Assembly: GCF_010550675.1 (NCBI RefSeq)
Contig: NZ_JAAGOA010000010.1
Location: forward strand, 167,587 to 231,586
DNA length: 64,000 bases
Origin: Phytoactinopolyspora halotolerans
GTDB taxonomy: Bacteria > Actinomycetota > Actinomycetes > Jiangellales > Jiangellaceae
Direction of reading: 5' to 3'
The notes under the pieces are model-generated. The model saw only the letters and a list, made by a program, of their open reading frames with translations. It did no database searches and had not been told where the DNA came from. Numbering within the stretch: the stretch's first letter is position 1; each line of letters begins with the position of its first letter. Positions 36,529 to 45,192 of this stretch are shown piece by piece. A program made the position numbers and the translations under genes.

Positions 36529-38649
36529 ATGCCTGAAGCGAACGGCAACGGCGTACGTCGGCGGCTGCTGCCGCTGCTGAACAACCGCAACGGTGGGCGC
36601 AGCGCCATGACCTGCGAGTACCGCTGTGGCAACCAGTGCGCTCACCCCGCACCCAATGAGAGCGACAACGAGTACTTCGGCGACATGGTGTCCAAGGCCA
36701 TGTCGCGTCGCGGGTTGCTGCGCACCGGCGCTGTGGCGGCGTTCGTCGTCGGAAGCGGCGCGTCGGCGACCGCACTCGCGGGCGCGGCCCCCGCTGCCCG
36801 CCCGGCTGCCGCCGGCGGACGCCCGCCGGGGGACGGCGACCTCCAGGTCGAGCTGCCGGAACTCGGCCGTCCGGTGAACTTCATGGCCGTGCAGGACAAC
36901 ACCGTGGACAGCGTGGTCGTCCCGAACGGATACGACTGGTCGGTGACGATCGCCTGGGGTGAGCCTGTCGAGCAGGGCGCACCCGAGTTCGACATCGATA
37001 ACCAGTCGGTCGAGGCGCAGCTGAAGCAGTTCGGCTACAACTGTGACTTCGTCGCCGTGCTACCGCTCGACCGGACGTTCGACCGTGCCCTGCTGTGGGT
37101 CAACCACGAGTACACCAACGAGAACCTGATGTTCCGGGACTGGGTGGACGTGGCGTCGGCGACCGAGGACCAGCTCAAGATCGCGATGGCGGCACACGGC
37201 GGCTCCGTCGTCGAGATCGAGCGCGTCGGCGACACCGGCGAGTGGAAGCCGGCCAAGCGCAAGCGCTACAACCGCCGCATCCACACCTGGACCGAGTTCG
37301 AGATCGTCGGTCCGGCCGCGGGCAGCGACTTCCTCAAGACCGGCGACGACCCGTCGGGTACCACCGCGCTCGGCACCCTGAACAACTGTGCGGGCGGCAC
37401 CACGCCGTGGGGCACCATCCTGACGGCGGAGGAGAACTTCCACCAGTATTTCGGCGCCTCTGCCGACATCTCCGACCCCACCACACGTGAACGCTTCGGC
37501 CGGTACGGCATCCGCACATCGGCGGGCACGAGCCGTGGCTGGGACCGCGTCGAGGACCGCTTCGACCTCGCCAAGGAGCCCAACGAGGTCAACCGCCAGG
37601 GCTGGATCGTCGAGATCGACCCGTACGACCCGAAGTCCACGCCGCGGAAGCTGACCGGACTCGGCCGGTTCAAGCACGAGGGAGCGACCATCTCCATCGC
37701 CGAGGACGGCCGCGCCGTGGCCTACATGGGCGACGACGAGCGCTTCGACTACGTGTACAAGTTCGTCTCGAAGAACACGTACCGCGAGGGCACCGACCGG
37801 CGCTCCCGCCAGCACAACATGACGCTGCTGGAGGAGGGCGACCTCTACGTCGCCAAGTTCACCGGCAACAGCCCCGAGTTCCCGGACAGCCCGCCGAACG
37901 ACGGCCTGTTCGACGGCACCGGCGAGTGGCTCCCACTGATCGAGGACGGCGAGAGCAAGGTCGACGGGATGAGCGTCGAGGAGGTCCTCGTCTTCACCCG
38001 GCTCGCCGCTGACCAGGTCGGCCCGACCAAGATGGACCGCCCGGAGGACGTTGAGGCCAACCCCGCCACCGGAACCGTCTACGTCGCCCTGACGAACAAC
38101 AGCCGACGCACGCCGGCCGAGGTCGACGAGGCCAACCCGCGCGCGGAGAACCGCTTCGGTCACGTCATCGCGATCGACGAGGCTGGGAACGACGCCGCCG
38201 CGAAGACGTTCACGTGGCAGATCGTCATCGTCTGCGGCGACCCGGAGGACCCGGAGACCTACTACGACGGCTACGACAAGTCGCAGGTCAGCATGATCTC
38301 CTGCCCAGACAACGTCGCCTTCGACCCCTCCGGGAGACTGTGGATCGGCACGGACGGGATGCCCGGCTCCACCGGCGTGCACGACGGGATGTTCGTCATG
38401 CCCGTCGAGGGCGACGACCGCGGCCACCTGCGCCGGTTCGTCTCCACCCCCATCGGCGCCGAGTGCTGCGGGCCGGCCATCACCGCCGACGGCCGGACGG
38501 CGCTCGTCGCGGTCCAGCACCCGGGTGAGGTCAGCGGGGCCACCGTCGACAACCCCGCGTCGACATTCCCGTACGGCGACTTCGCCCGGCCGTCCGTCGT
38601 CACCATCTGGCGGAAGTCTCCCTCCGGCGGCCCGTACATCGGCGACTGA
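36529..38649 (+). CDS. PhoX-family phosphatase, Tat-exported
   Basis: A 706-residue protein of the PhoX/DUF839 family. After an Arg-rich start, the conserved leader CEYRCGNQCAHPAPNE precedes a twin-arginine signal, MSRRGLLRTGAVAAFVVG, at about residue 58. The beta-propeller body has WVNHEYTNENLMF, CAGGTTPWGTILTAEENF, FKHEGATISI, RPEDVEANPATGTVY and GRLWIGTDG, which contain Ca and Fe ligands in characterised PhoX. It probably hydrolyses phosphate esters outside the membrane. AAGGGA precedes ATG 36529. It is followed by a TGATCA hairpin. Confidence 0.92.
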   Translation: MPEANGNGVRRRLLPLLNNRNGGRSAMTCEYRCGNQCAHPAPNESDNEYFGDMVSKAMSRRGLLRTGAVAAFVVGSGASATALAGAAPAARPAAAGGRPPGDGDLQVELPELGRPVNFMAVQDNTVDSVVVPNGYDWSVTIAWGEPVEQGAPEFDIDNQSVEAQLKQFGYNCDFVAVLPLDRTFDRALLWVNHEYTNENLMFRDWVDVASATEDQLKIAMAAHGGSVVEIERVGDTGEWKPAKRKRYNRRIHTWTEFEIVGPAAGSDFLKTGDDPSGTTALGTLNNCAGGTTPWGTILTAEENFHQYFGASADISDPTTRERFGRYGIRTSAGTSRGWDRVEDRFDLAKEPNEVNRQGWIVEIDPYDPKSTPRKLTGLGRFKHEGATISIAEDGRAVAYMGDDERFDYVYKFVSKNTYREGTDRRSRQHNMTLLEEGDLYVAKFTGNSPEFPDSPPNDGLFDGTGEWLPLIEDGESKVDGMSVEEVLVFTRLAADQVGPTKMDRPEDVEANPATGTVYVALTNNSRRTPAEVDEANPRAENRFGHVIAIDEAGNDAAAKTFTWQIVIVCGDPEDPETYYDGYDKSQVSMISCPDNVAFDPSGRLWIGTDGMPGSTGVHDGMFVMPVEGDDRGHLRRFVSTPIGAECCGPAITADGRTALVAVQHPGEVSGATVDNPASTFPYGDFARPSVVTIWRKSPSGGPYIGD

Positions 38650-38662
38650 CAGCCTCTCCCCG

Positions 38663-38713
38663 TTGATCATCAACCGTTGGCGGCGCCATGACCGTCCAGC
38701 GGTTGGTGATCAA
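38663..38713. terminator. TGATCA-capped hairpin 1 (after PhoX)
   Basis: Arms TTGATCATCAACCGTTGG (38663-38680) and CCAGCGGTTGGTGATCAA (38696-38713) form an 18-bp stem with two G-U pairs and a 15-nt loop. No T-tract follows. It shares TGATCA ends with hairpins at 43317, 57925 and 63608. Confidence 0.6.
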
Positions 38714-38775
38714 GGGCTGGGCGCGGGCGTGCGGGACTCGGAAAGGCGAAGCCCGATGTGCTCTAGAGTGTCGCC

Positions 38776-39723
38776 GTGACCGAAGAGCAGATCGTCGTCG
38801 CGGGGGAAGCCCTGATCGACCTCGTCGCTGAGCCGGGCGGGGTATACCGCCCGGTCCCGGGCGGCTCACCGGCGAACGTGGCCGTCGGACTGGCCCGGCT
38901 GGGTGCGCGAACGCAACTGCTGGCCCGGCTGGGGTCCGGCGCGTTCGGCCGGCTGATCCGCGAACACCTGGAAGACAATCGCGTCGGGCTCGACCACGCC
39001 ATCGACGCGGACGAGCCGGCCACCCTGGCAGTGGTGTCCCTGGACGCCGCCGGTCACGCGACCTACGACTTCTACGCCGAAGGTACCGCCGACTGGCAGT
39101 GGAGTCCGGACGAGCTTCCGGATCCGCTGCCCGCCGGAACCGTCGCGCTGTGCACCGGCTCCATCGCGGCGGCGCGGCAGCCCGGATCACCGGCGATTCT
39201 GCAGCTGCTGCGCCGGGAGCGCGAGCGCGGCACGGCCGCGATCGTGCTGGACCCGAACCTCCGCCCAGCCTTGCTCGGGCCGCCGGAGGACGTGCGCGAA
39301 CAATGGGACACGCTCATCGATCTGGCCGATGTAGTGAAGGTGAGTGACGAGGATCTCGCCTGGCTGGTGCCCGGCACCGGCACGGCCGAGATCGCCAAGA
39401 GCTGGGCGGAACGCGGACCGGCTCTCGTGGTCGTCACCCGTGGCGGGGACGGCTCCGTGGCGGCCACCGCCGGCGGCACCACGGTGGAGATCGCCGCGGC
39501 ACCGGTCGACGTTGTGGATACTGTCGGCGCCGGGGATTCGTTCACATCCGGTTTGGTGGACTCGCTGCGGCTGCGAGGACTGCTCGGTGCCGATGCCCGG
39601 CAGCGGTTGGCCGCACTGGGCGCGGAGGAGCTGCGTCCCATTCTGGAGCGCTCCGCGCGCATCGCCGCCATCACGTGCGGACGCCGGGGCGCCGACCCGC
39701 CCACCGCCGCTGAGGTGGACTGA
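38776..39723 (+). CDS. PfkB-family carbohydrate kinase (fructokinase-like)
   Basis: A 315-residue sugar kinase. The N-terminus VVAGEALIDLV and PGGSPANVAVGLARLG form the substrate site. The ATP/anion-hole signature DTVGAGDSFTSGLV lies near residue 250, with the catalytic Asp in GAGD. KVSDEDLAWLVPG is the mid-domain block. Start GTG 38776. It stands alone, 126 bp after PhoX. The most likely substrate is fructose or another ketose, by overall similarity, but ribokinase-like substrates cannot be excluded. Confidence 0.92.
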   Translation: MTEEQIVVAGEALIDLVAEPGGVYRPVPGGSPANVAVGLARLGARTQLLARLGSGAFGRLIREHLEDNRVGLDHAIDADEPATLAVVSLDAAGHATYDFYAEGTADWQWSPDELPDPLPAGTVALCTGSIAAARQPGSPAILQLLRRERERGTAAIVLDPNLRPALLGPPEDVREQWDTLIDLADVVKVSDEDLAWLVPGTGTAEIAKSWAERGPALVVVTRGGDGSVAATAGGTTVEIAAAPVDVVDTVGAGDSFTSGLVDSLRLRGLLGADARQRLAALGAEELRPILERSARIAAITCGRRGADPPTAAEVD

Positions 39724-39916
39724 TCCCGCTCTGCCTTACCTGTCCCCGCGGGGCCTTACCCCCTCATTGAGGCACTTACCGGCTCCGGCGGCTCCACGCC
39801 GGTGAAACTAAGGGGTTGTCGCCACCGAAGATCAGGCGACTTGACGATGTCCGCACCCGCCCCTCACGGCGAGTCTTGAACATGACAGCAGGGACGACGG
39901 CGGATCGGAGACGGTC

Positions 39917-40180
39917 ATGTTCATGCACCACGTGGATCTGATGTGGGCGGAGGTCGCCACCCGGGAGGACGAGGCGGCGCGCCGGCGGCGCGGACGTCGG
40001 TGGGGGCGTCGGCGCAGCCGAGACGAGCGCCGGTTGTCCGGTGCTCCGGCATCGGCACGCGGCGGCGGTCGCCCTGGCGGTGCGCCGAGCATGCCGAGCA
40101 CTCCGGGGGCCGAGCCCGAGCCGGCGGCGGAATCGTCACCAGCACGTCTGGACCCGGCGAGCACTCCGGCCTGTGTCTGA
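39917..40180 (+). CDS. Small arginine-rich hypothetical protein
   Basis: An 87-residue frame starting ATG 39917 with GGAGAC about 6 nt upstream. It begins with a hydrophobic-polar stretch, MFMHHVDLMWAEVATREDE, then runs of Arg (RRRRGRRWGRRRSRDERR) and a Pro/Ala/Ser-rich tail. I do not recognise the family. Short proteins with a similar MxxHxDL start and basic middle occur next to regulators in other actinobacteria, as far as I recall. It lies between the PfkB kinase and the LuxR regulator. A non-coding status is possible. Confidence 0.45.
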   Translation: MFMHHVDLMWAEVATREDEAARRRRGRRWGRRRSRDERRLSGAPASARGGGRPGGAPSMPSTPGAEPEPAAESSPARLDPASTPACV

Positions 40181-40322
40181 TCTCCGGGCCGCCGCCGGGC
40201 GGAACGGCGTGAGACGTCGTCCGTCCGCGAGCGTCTCGTCGGCGGCCGTCCCGTCGGCAGCGAACTCCGCGACGCCGAATATCAATACACCGTTGCCGCC
40301 CCGCCGTGCGACCATTGACTCC

Positions 40323-43313
40323 GTGCCGCGCTTGAGTTCTGGGTTCCCTCTGGTCGCTCGCAAGGCCGAGGTCGATCGGCTGCGCGCCGCACTTGAGCGT
40401 GCCCGCTCCGGTACCGCCGGCGCCGTGTTGATCTCCGGTGACGCCGGGGTCGGAAAGAGCCGGCTGATGGCCGAGACCGCCGAGATGAGCCGGGCCTCCG
40501 GGGCGGTCGTGTTGATGGGCCGCTGCGTCGACATCAGCGCGGCCGGCTTTCCCTATCTGCCGTTCAGCGAGATCGTCGACCAGATCCGCGCGCACGACCC
40601 GGAACTACTCGCTCGCCGGCCGGTGCTCTCCACCCTGGTGAGCACCGGTGTCGCCGATCCGGTGCGAGTCGGTGCTCCGGTGCCCGCCTCCGGGGCCGGT
40701 AGCAGTGGCGGCGAGGACGCGGCTGCGCGGGCGCACATGTTCGACCAGCTCCAGCTGTTCGACGCGGTTCTGGGCGCGCTCAGCGACCTCAGCGAGGACG
40801 CCTGCGTCCTGCTGCAGATCGAGGACCTGCACTGGAGCGACCCGTCCAGCCGGGACCTGCTCTCCTTCCTGCTCTCTCGGCTGAGCAGTCAGCGACTCCT
40901 GGTGGTGGCGAGTTATCGCTCCGACGACTTGCACCGACGGCATCCGTTGCGGCGCCTGCTCGCCGAGCTGGTACGGCTGCCGTCCGTGGAGCGGCTCGAC
41001 CTGCAGCCGTTCGGACAGGACGACGCGGAGACGTTCGTACGGACGCTGTCCGAGGGTGAGGTACCCGGCGACGTCGTGGTCGACATCGCCCGGCGTTCGG
41101 AGGGCAACGCGTTCTTCGCCGAGGAACTGCTGGCGGCCCGGTCCACGTCGGACGCGGAGATCCCCACCGTCCTCGCCGACGTGCTGCTCACGCGGGTGGA
41201 GCAGCTCAGCCCGGTGGCCCAGCGCGTCGTCCGGGTCGCCTCGGTCAGCGGCCGCTGGCACGTCCGGCACAGCACTCTGCATGCCGTCATGGATCTGGAC
41301 GCCGGCGAGCTGGAGGCGGCGCTGCGCGAGGCGCTGCAACACAACATCCTGGTGCCTGGTGTCGAAGACGCCTACACATTCCGGCACGCCCTGCTGCGCG
41401 AGGCGATCTACGCCGACCTACTGCCGGGCGAGCGGGTCAGACTGCACGCCACCTACGCACAGTGGCTGGCCAAGCAGAATCTCACGGGCATCGCGGCGGC
41501 GCTCGCCTACCACAGCACCCGCGCCAACGATCTCCCCGCTGCGCTCGCCGCGTCGGTCCAGGCAGCCGGCGATGCGAAGCGCAAGGGCGCCTTCGGCGCC
41601 ATGCTGCAGCACCTCGAGCGAGCGCTCGAGCTGTGGGACGTCGTCGACGACGCCGAAGGCCGAGCCGGGGTCAGCGAGTTCACGCTGACCTGTAAGGCCG
41701 CACACGCAGCGGTGTCCGCCGGGTACCCGGAACGCGCCGTCGCCTACATGCGGACGGCGATCGGCTTGGCCGATGCCCAGAACGATCCGATCGTCTCCGC
41801 GGACACCCGGCGACAGTTCGCGACGACGCTCCTCGGCAACGGGGTATGGACCGAGGCCGAGCAAGTGATCTCCGATGCCTGGGAGCTGATCAAGGACAGC
41901 CCGCCCAGCGTCGAGCGGGCCTGGGTGCTGGCGGTCCGTGCCCGGCTCAGCGTGGTCGACGCCCAGCGGAGGGCGTTCGCCGAGGCCGCCGAGTCGGACG
42001 CGCGGGCGTCGGGCGCGGCGAGCGCGGAGGCGGACGCGCTGATCTCGCAGGCGTTCTGCGAGAACCGGGAGAACCGGCCGGAGAAATCCGCCGAGTTGCT
42101 CGAGCGAGCGCGCACGCGCGCAGAAGAAGCCGGGGCGCTCGACGTGGAGCTCAGGGCTCGCTACAACCTGATCGTCGGCCGCCACGAACAAGGCAAACTG
42201 GACACCGCCGCAGCTATCGCCGACGACGCCGCCCACCGGGCGTCCACTCTGGGGCTGTCATGGAGCACATACGGGCTGCAGATCAGGTGGATGCGCGCGA
42301 TGGTGCACTACGCGCGCGGCGACTGGGACTCGGCCGCGGAGGCGGCCACGCTGCCGGGCGAGCCGGTCTCCGATGCGATATTCGCACTTCTCGCGGCATG
42401 CGGCGCGACGGTCCAAGTGGCCAGGGGCCAGTTCGAGCAAGCCGCCCTGGAGTTGCGGCGCCTGCGGTCGGAGTGGACCCGCAACGAGGACGAGCAGATC
42501 GCCGTCCTGGCCGGCACGGCGGGCGCCGAGCTCGCGTGCTGGCAGGGATCGCCGGAGGAAGCCGTCGCCATCGTGGATGAGGCGATGGCGACCATCCGGG
42601 CCTGCTCCGGTGAGGAGTGGCCGATGAGTGGCATCCGGTTCGCGGCACTGGGCCTGCAGGCCCAGGCCGACCGCGTCCGCAAGGTCACGGCTGCCGGCGA
42701 TGACGCGGCGGACGCCACACTGATGGAGACGGGTGCGAGGTTCCTCGAGACGGCCGAGCAGACGGCGACCCTCGGTGATCCTCGCGGTGGTGAACTGGGA
42801 CCGGAAGGCCGAGCCTGGCTCGTCCGCGCGCGTGCCGAATACGCCCGGTTGTGCGGGACCGACGACGCGGCCGGCTGGCAGGCGGTCATCGACGCGTTCG
42901 GCTACGGCGAGGTGTACCAGCAGGCGATCGCGCGATGGCGGCTGGCGGAGGTGCACATCGCCGCCGACCGGCGCGATGATGCGGCGGCGGAGCTGCAGCA
43001 GGCGTTATCGGACGCCAAGCGGCTGGGCGCGCGACCGCTTGAAGACGCGGTGCGTTCGCTCGCGCGGCGAGCGCGGATCCCGCTGCCTGGCACACCGGTG
43101 ACGTCCGCTGATGTCCTCACGCCCCGGGAGCGATCGGTGCTGGCGCTCGCCGCGCAGGGTCACACCAACCGCAAGATCGGCGAGGAGCTGTTCATCAGCG
43201 AGAAGACGGTCAGCGTGCACCTGTCCCGGGTGATGTCCAAACTCGGCGCAGCCAGCCGAACCGAGGCGGTGGCCCTCGCCTACCAGCGCGGCCTGCTCGA
43301 CGAACAGTCCTGA
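40323..43313 (+). CDS. LAL-type LuxR-family regulator with AAA ATPase domain
   Basis: A 996-residue regulator. Walker A is GDAGVGKSRL (residues about 35-44), and Walker B is CVLLQIEDLHWSD. The middle 600 residues are alpha-helical TPR-like repeats. The C-terminal LuxR helix-turn-helix reads LTPRERSVLALAAQGHTNRK followed by IGEELFISEKTVSVHL. GTG at 40323 is the first start consistent with the ATPase domain; no strong ribosome site precedes it, so leaderless translation or a different start is possible. Targets are unknown. MalT and several antibiotic pathway activators share this architecture. Confidence 0.93.
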   Translation: MPRLSSGFPLVARKAEVDRLRAALERARSGTAGAVLISGDAGVGKSRLMAETAEMSRASGAVVLMGRCVDISAAGFPYLPFSEIVDQIRAHDPELLARRPVLSTLVSTGVADPVRVGAPVPASGAGSSGGEDAAARAHMFDQLQLFDAVLGALSDLSEDACVLLQIEDLHWSDPSSRDLLSFLLSRLSSQRLLVVASYRSDDLHRRHPLRRLLAELVRLPSVERLDLQPFGQDDAETFVRTLSEGEVPGDVVVDIARRSEGNAFFAEELLAARSTSDAEIPTVLADVLLTRVEQLSPVAQRVVRVASVSGRWHVRHSTLHAVMDLDAGELEAALREALQHNILVPGVEDAYTFRHALLREAIYADLLPGERVRLHATYAQWLAKQNLTGIAAALAYHSTRANDLPAALAASVQAAGDAKRKGAFGAMLQHLERALELWDVVDDAEGRAGVSEFTLTCKAAHAAVSAGYPERAVAYMRTAIGLADAQNDPIVSADTRRQFATTLLGNGVWTEAEQVISDAWELIKDSPPSVERAWVLAVRARLSVVDAQRRAFAEAAESDARASGAASAEADALISQAFCENRENRPEKSAELLERARTRAEEAGALDVELRARYNLIVGRHEQGKLDTAAAIADDAAHRASTLGLSWSTYGLQIRWMRAMVHYARGDWDSAAEAATLPGEPVSDAIFALLAACGATVQVARGQFEQAALELRRLRSEWTRNEDEQIAVLAGTAGAELACWQGSPEEAVAIVDEAMATIRACSGEEWPMSGIRFAALGLQAQADRVRKVTAAGDDAADATLMETGARFLETAEQTATLGDPRGGELGPEGRAWLVRARAEYARLCGTDDAAGWQAVIDAFGYGEVYQQAIARWRLAEVHIAADRRDDAAAELQQALSDAKRLGARPLEDAVRSLARRARIPLPGTPVTSADVLTPRERSVLALAAQGHTNRKIGEELFISEKTVSVHLSRVMSKLGAASRTEAVALAYQRGLLDEQS

Positions 43314-43316
43314 CCC

Positions 43317-43369
43317 ATGATCATTGACGGTTGAACCGGTGATGCCCGGCTCAACCCGTCGGTGATCAT
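43317..43369. terminator. TGATCA-capped hairpin 2 (after LuxR regulator)
   Basis: ATGATCATTGACGGTTGA (43317-43334) pairs with TCAACCCGTCGGTGATCAT (43351-43369), with one bulged C and two G-U pairs. It starts three bases after the LuxR stop. The 16-nt loop contains ACCGG and CCGG. No T-tract is present. Confidence 0.6.
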
Positions 43370-43382
43370 GATCATCGAACGC

Positions 43383-43410
43383 TTGGCATCGCGGACGCTG
43401 ACGGGATAGT
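43383..43410 (+). promoter_or_regulatory. Promoter candidate of the leader peptide / PheS-like gene
   Basis: TTGGCA (43383-43388) and GATAGT (43405-43410) are spaced 16 bp. A start of transcription near 43417-43420 would coincide with the ATG of the leader frame at 43420, giving a leaderless transcript. Confidence 0.45.
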
Positions 43411-43419
43411 CTCATGTAC

Positions 43420-43491
43420 ATGCCAGGTCAGCGCCTGTTTATCCGCCCCCGGTCGGCGACGGTTCGCCGCCCGCGGGGTACTTGCGCCTGA
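43420..43491 (+). CDS. Candidate leader peptide upstream of the PheS-like gene
   Basis: A 23-codon frame (ATG 43420, TGA 43489) with an in-frame ATG also at 43414. The product starts MPGQRLFIRPRS, is rich in Arg and ends Arg-Gly-Thr-Cys-Ala. Actinobacterial attenuator peptides upstream of sulfur and amino-acid genes are often short, Arg-rich and end near Cys. A 9-bp stem begins 9 nt after the stop. It is supported only by its position between promoter and hairpin. Confidence 0.4.
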   Translation: MPGQRLFIRPRSATVRRPRGTCA

Positions 43492-43500
43492 GCAGTCACC

Positions 43501-43560
43501 CTTCGCGGACCATCCGGCCGGGGGAGCGTTCACCCCACTCGCCCGTTCTCTTCCGCGAAG
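43501..43560 (+). promoter_or_regulatory. Long-range hairpin next to the PheS-like ribosome site
   Basis: CTTCGCGGA (43501-43509) and TCCGCGAAG (43552-43560) are exact complements enclosing 42 nt. The second arm is immediately followed by the ribosome site AAGGA (43561-43565). A ribosome stalled at the end of the leader frame would cover the first arm. Confidence 0.5.
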
Positions 43561-43573
43561 AAGGATCCCTTCC

Positions 43574-44863
43574 ATGTCTGCTTGTCCTGCACACGCTGGC
43601 CTGTCTTCTCCTGCCCCATCTCCCGCTACCCCGTCTTCCGCTGCGTCCTCCCCCGCTGCCCGCAACGTCGCCCGCGTGCCGGCAGCGCCGCGCCCACTGC
43701 CATTGCCCGCCCTGCTCAACGCCCTATCTATGCGGGATCTCACCGACCCCGCCGAAGGGCCGCACGCCATCCAGGTCCTCATCGACGACGCGGCCGACGC
43801 CCTTGCGCGCCTCTGGCACACCGCGGTGCGGATCGAGCGATCACGACCGATCGTGAGCCTCGAAGACAACTATGATCGCCTCGGCTACGCACCCGACGCC
43901 GTCGCGCGAGACGCCCGCTACACCCGCTACGTCAGCGACACCACGATGCTGCGCAGCCACACGTCGGCGGGGATCCCACCGGCTCTACGCCGGCTCGCCG
44001 CAGCCCAGCGCGCCACCGCCGCCGGCACTCAGCGCGACACGGCCGCGGAGACCAGCCGCGGAAGGGCCGGACGCGGCGAGCAACTGCTCCTGGTCCTTCC
44101 CGGGATCTGTCATCGCCGCGACTCGATCGACCGGATCCATACCGGCACGCCACACCAGCTCGACCTGTGGCTGCTCCGCCGTGGCGGCCGCCGGCTCGAC
44201 CACGATGACCTGCACGACATGGTGACGGCCCTGGTCGACGCACTGCTGCCGGGGACGCATTGGCGCTGGACGACGGCGACGCACCCGTACACCGTCGGCG
44301 GACGCCAGGTCGACGCCATCCGCGGCGCCGAACCCGTGGAGATCGCCGAGTGTGGCCTGGCCGCACCCGCCGTGATCGCTTCGGCCGGGCTGGACCCCGC
44401 CGAGTGGAGTGGCCTGGCGCTTGGTATGGGACTGGATCGGATGCTGATGCTGCGCAAAGGCATTCCCGACATCCGGCTGTTGCGCTCGGCCGACCCGCGG
44501 ATCGGCGAGCAGATGCTCGACCTCGTGCCCTACCGCGAGGTGTCCGACCTGCCACCGGCACGCCGTGACATCTCCATCGCCATCGACGCCGGCGTGGACG
44601 ACGAGGTGCTCGGCGACCGGGTCCGCGATGCCCTGGGCGATGATGCCGACCTAGTCGAGGAGGTCACCGTGCTCTCGACGACGCCGTACGAGAAGTTGCC
44701 CGGCACCGCACGGCAACGGCTCGGCATCCGTCCCGGACAGGTGAATCTCCTCGTCCGCCTTGTCCTGCGTCCCGTCGACCGCACCATGACCAGCGACGAC
44801 GCCAACGACCTGCGCGACCGCATCTACGCCGCCCTGCACGAGGGCGACCCCAGCGCCACCTAG
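43574..44863 (+). CDS. PheS-like stand-alone aminoacyl ligase with ferredoxin-fold anticodon-binding domain
   Basis: A 429-residue protein resembling a fusion of the PheRS alpha catalytic core with the FDX-ACB domain, like mitochondrial PheRS. A Pro/Ser/Ala-rich N-terminal 45 residues is followed by a class II core. Motif 2-like CHRRDSIDRIHTGTPHQLDLW and motif 3-like GLALGMGLDRMLMLRKGIPD are visible. A C-terminal FDX-ACB domain begins at PPARRDISIAID. It is not the cellular PheRS, which is a PheS/PheT pair. I recall NCBI annotation as 'PheS-related mystery ligase SrmL'. The substrate is unknown. AAGGA stands 8 nt before ATG. Confidence 0.85.
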   Translation: MSACPAHAGLSSPAPSPATPSSAASSPAARNVARVPAAPRPLPLPALLNALSMRDLTDPAEGPHAIQVLIDDAADALARLWHTAVRIERSRPIVSLEDNYDRLGYAPDAVARDARYTRYVSDTTMLRSHTSAGIPPALRRLAAAQRATAAGTQRDTAAETSRGRAGRGEQLLLVLPGICHRRDSIDRIHTGTPHQLDLWLLRRGGRRLDHDDLHDMVTALVDALLPGTHWRWTTATHPYTVGGRQVDAIRGAEPVEIAECGLAAPAVIASAGLDPAEWSGLALGMGLDRMLMLRKGIPDIRLLRSADPRIGEQMLDLVPYREVSDLPPARRDISIAIDAGVDDEVLGDRVRDALGDDADLVEEVTVLSTTPYEKLPGTARQRLGIRPGQVNLLVRLVLRPVDRTMTSDDANDLRDRIYAALHEGDPSAT

Positions 44864-45023
44864 CGCCGCAGCGATCGGACGCAGCCCCATGTCAGCCACA
44901 TGGCACGTGGCCGCCACACCCGCGTCGCTCACCGTGGAAGCACCCACTGATCGGGGCGGCTCTCGCCAGCGAGCTGACGGAGGGCCGCATCGCCCGTCAG
45001 GGCATTCACCCTCAAGCCGGTAG

Positions 45024-45053
45024 TTGGACTCGGCAATCTCCATCCGGTACCAT
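45024..45053 (+). promoter_or_regulatory. Promoter of small RNA A
   Basis: TTGGAC (45024-45029) and TACCAT (45048-45053) are spaced 18 bp, the same spacing as in the promoter of small RNA B. Transcription would begin near 45060. Confidence 0.6.
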
Positions 45054-45059
45054 TAACGT

Positions 45060-45131
45060 GCTGGCTGACCCGAGTGCATGCTCGGTGTAGGCGAGAGGTC
45101 AAGGGCACCCGTTGAGGGTGCCCTCTCTTTT
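45060..45131 (+). ncRNA. Small RNA A, paralog of the RNA at 47459-47535
   Basis: About 70 nt. The 5' part GTGCTGGCTGA is followed by hairpin CCGAG-tgcatg-CTCGG (45070-45085), a conserved linker GTAGGCGAGAGGTCAAGGG, and an intrinsic terminator, GGGCACCC (45103-45110), loop GTTGA, GGGTGCCC (45116-45123), then TCTCTTTT. RNA B has the same layout with compensating base changes in both stems. I recognise no Rfam family. It runs antisense to the original 3' end of the DUF3800 gene. The rest of the 329-bp gap 44864-45192 shows nothing else. Confidence 0.65.
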
Positions 45132-45192
45132 GGCCGCACCACAATGCCGTCCGACCTGCTCTGGCTCACCTCTGTAAGCCAAGCCGACTTCA

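Noticed and set aside
39724..39916. Three CTTACC motifs and short hairpins after the PfkB kinase
   Set aside because: The motifs are too short and irregular to distinguish from chance.
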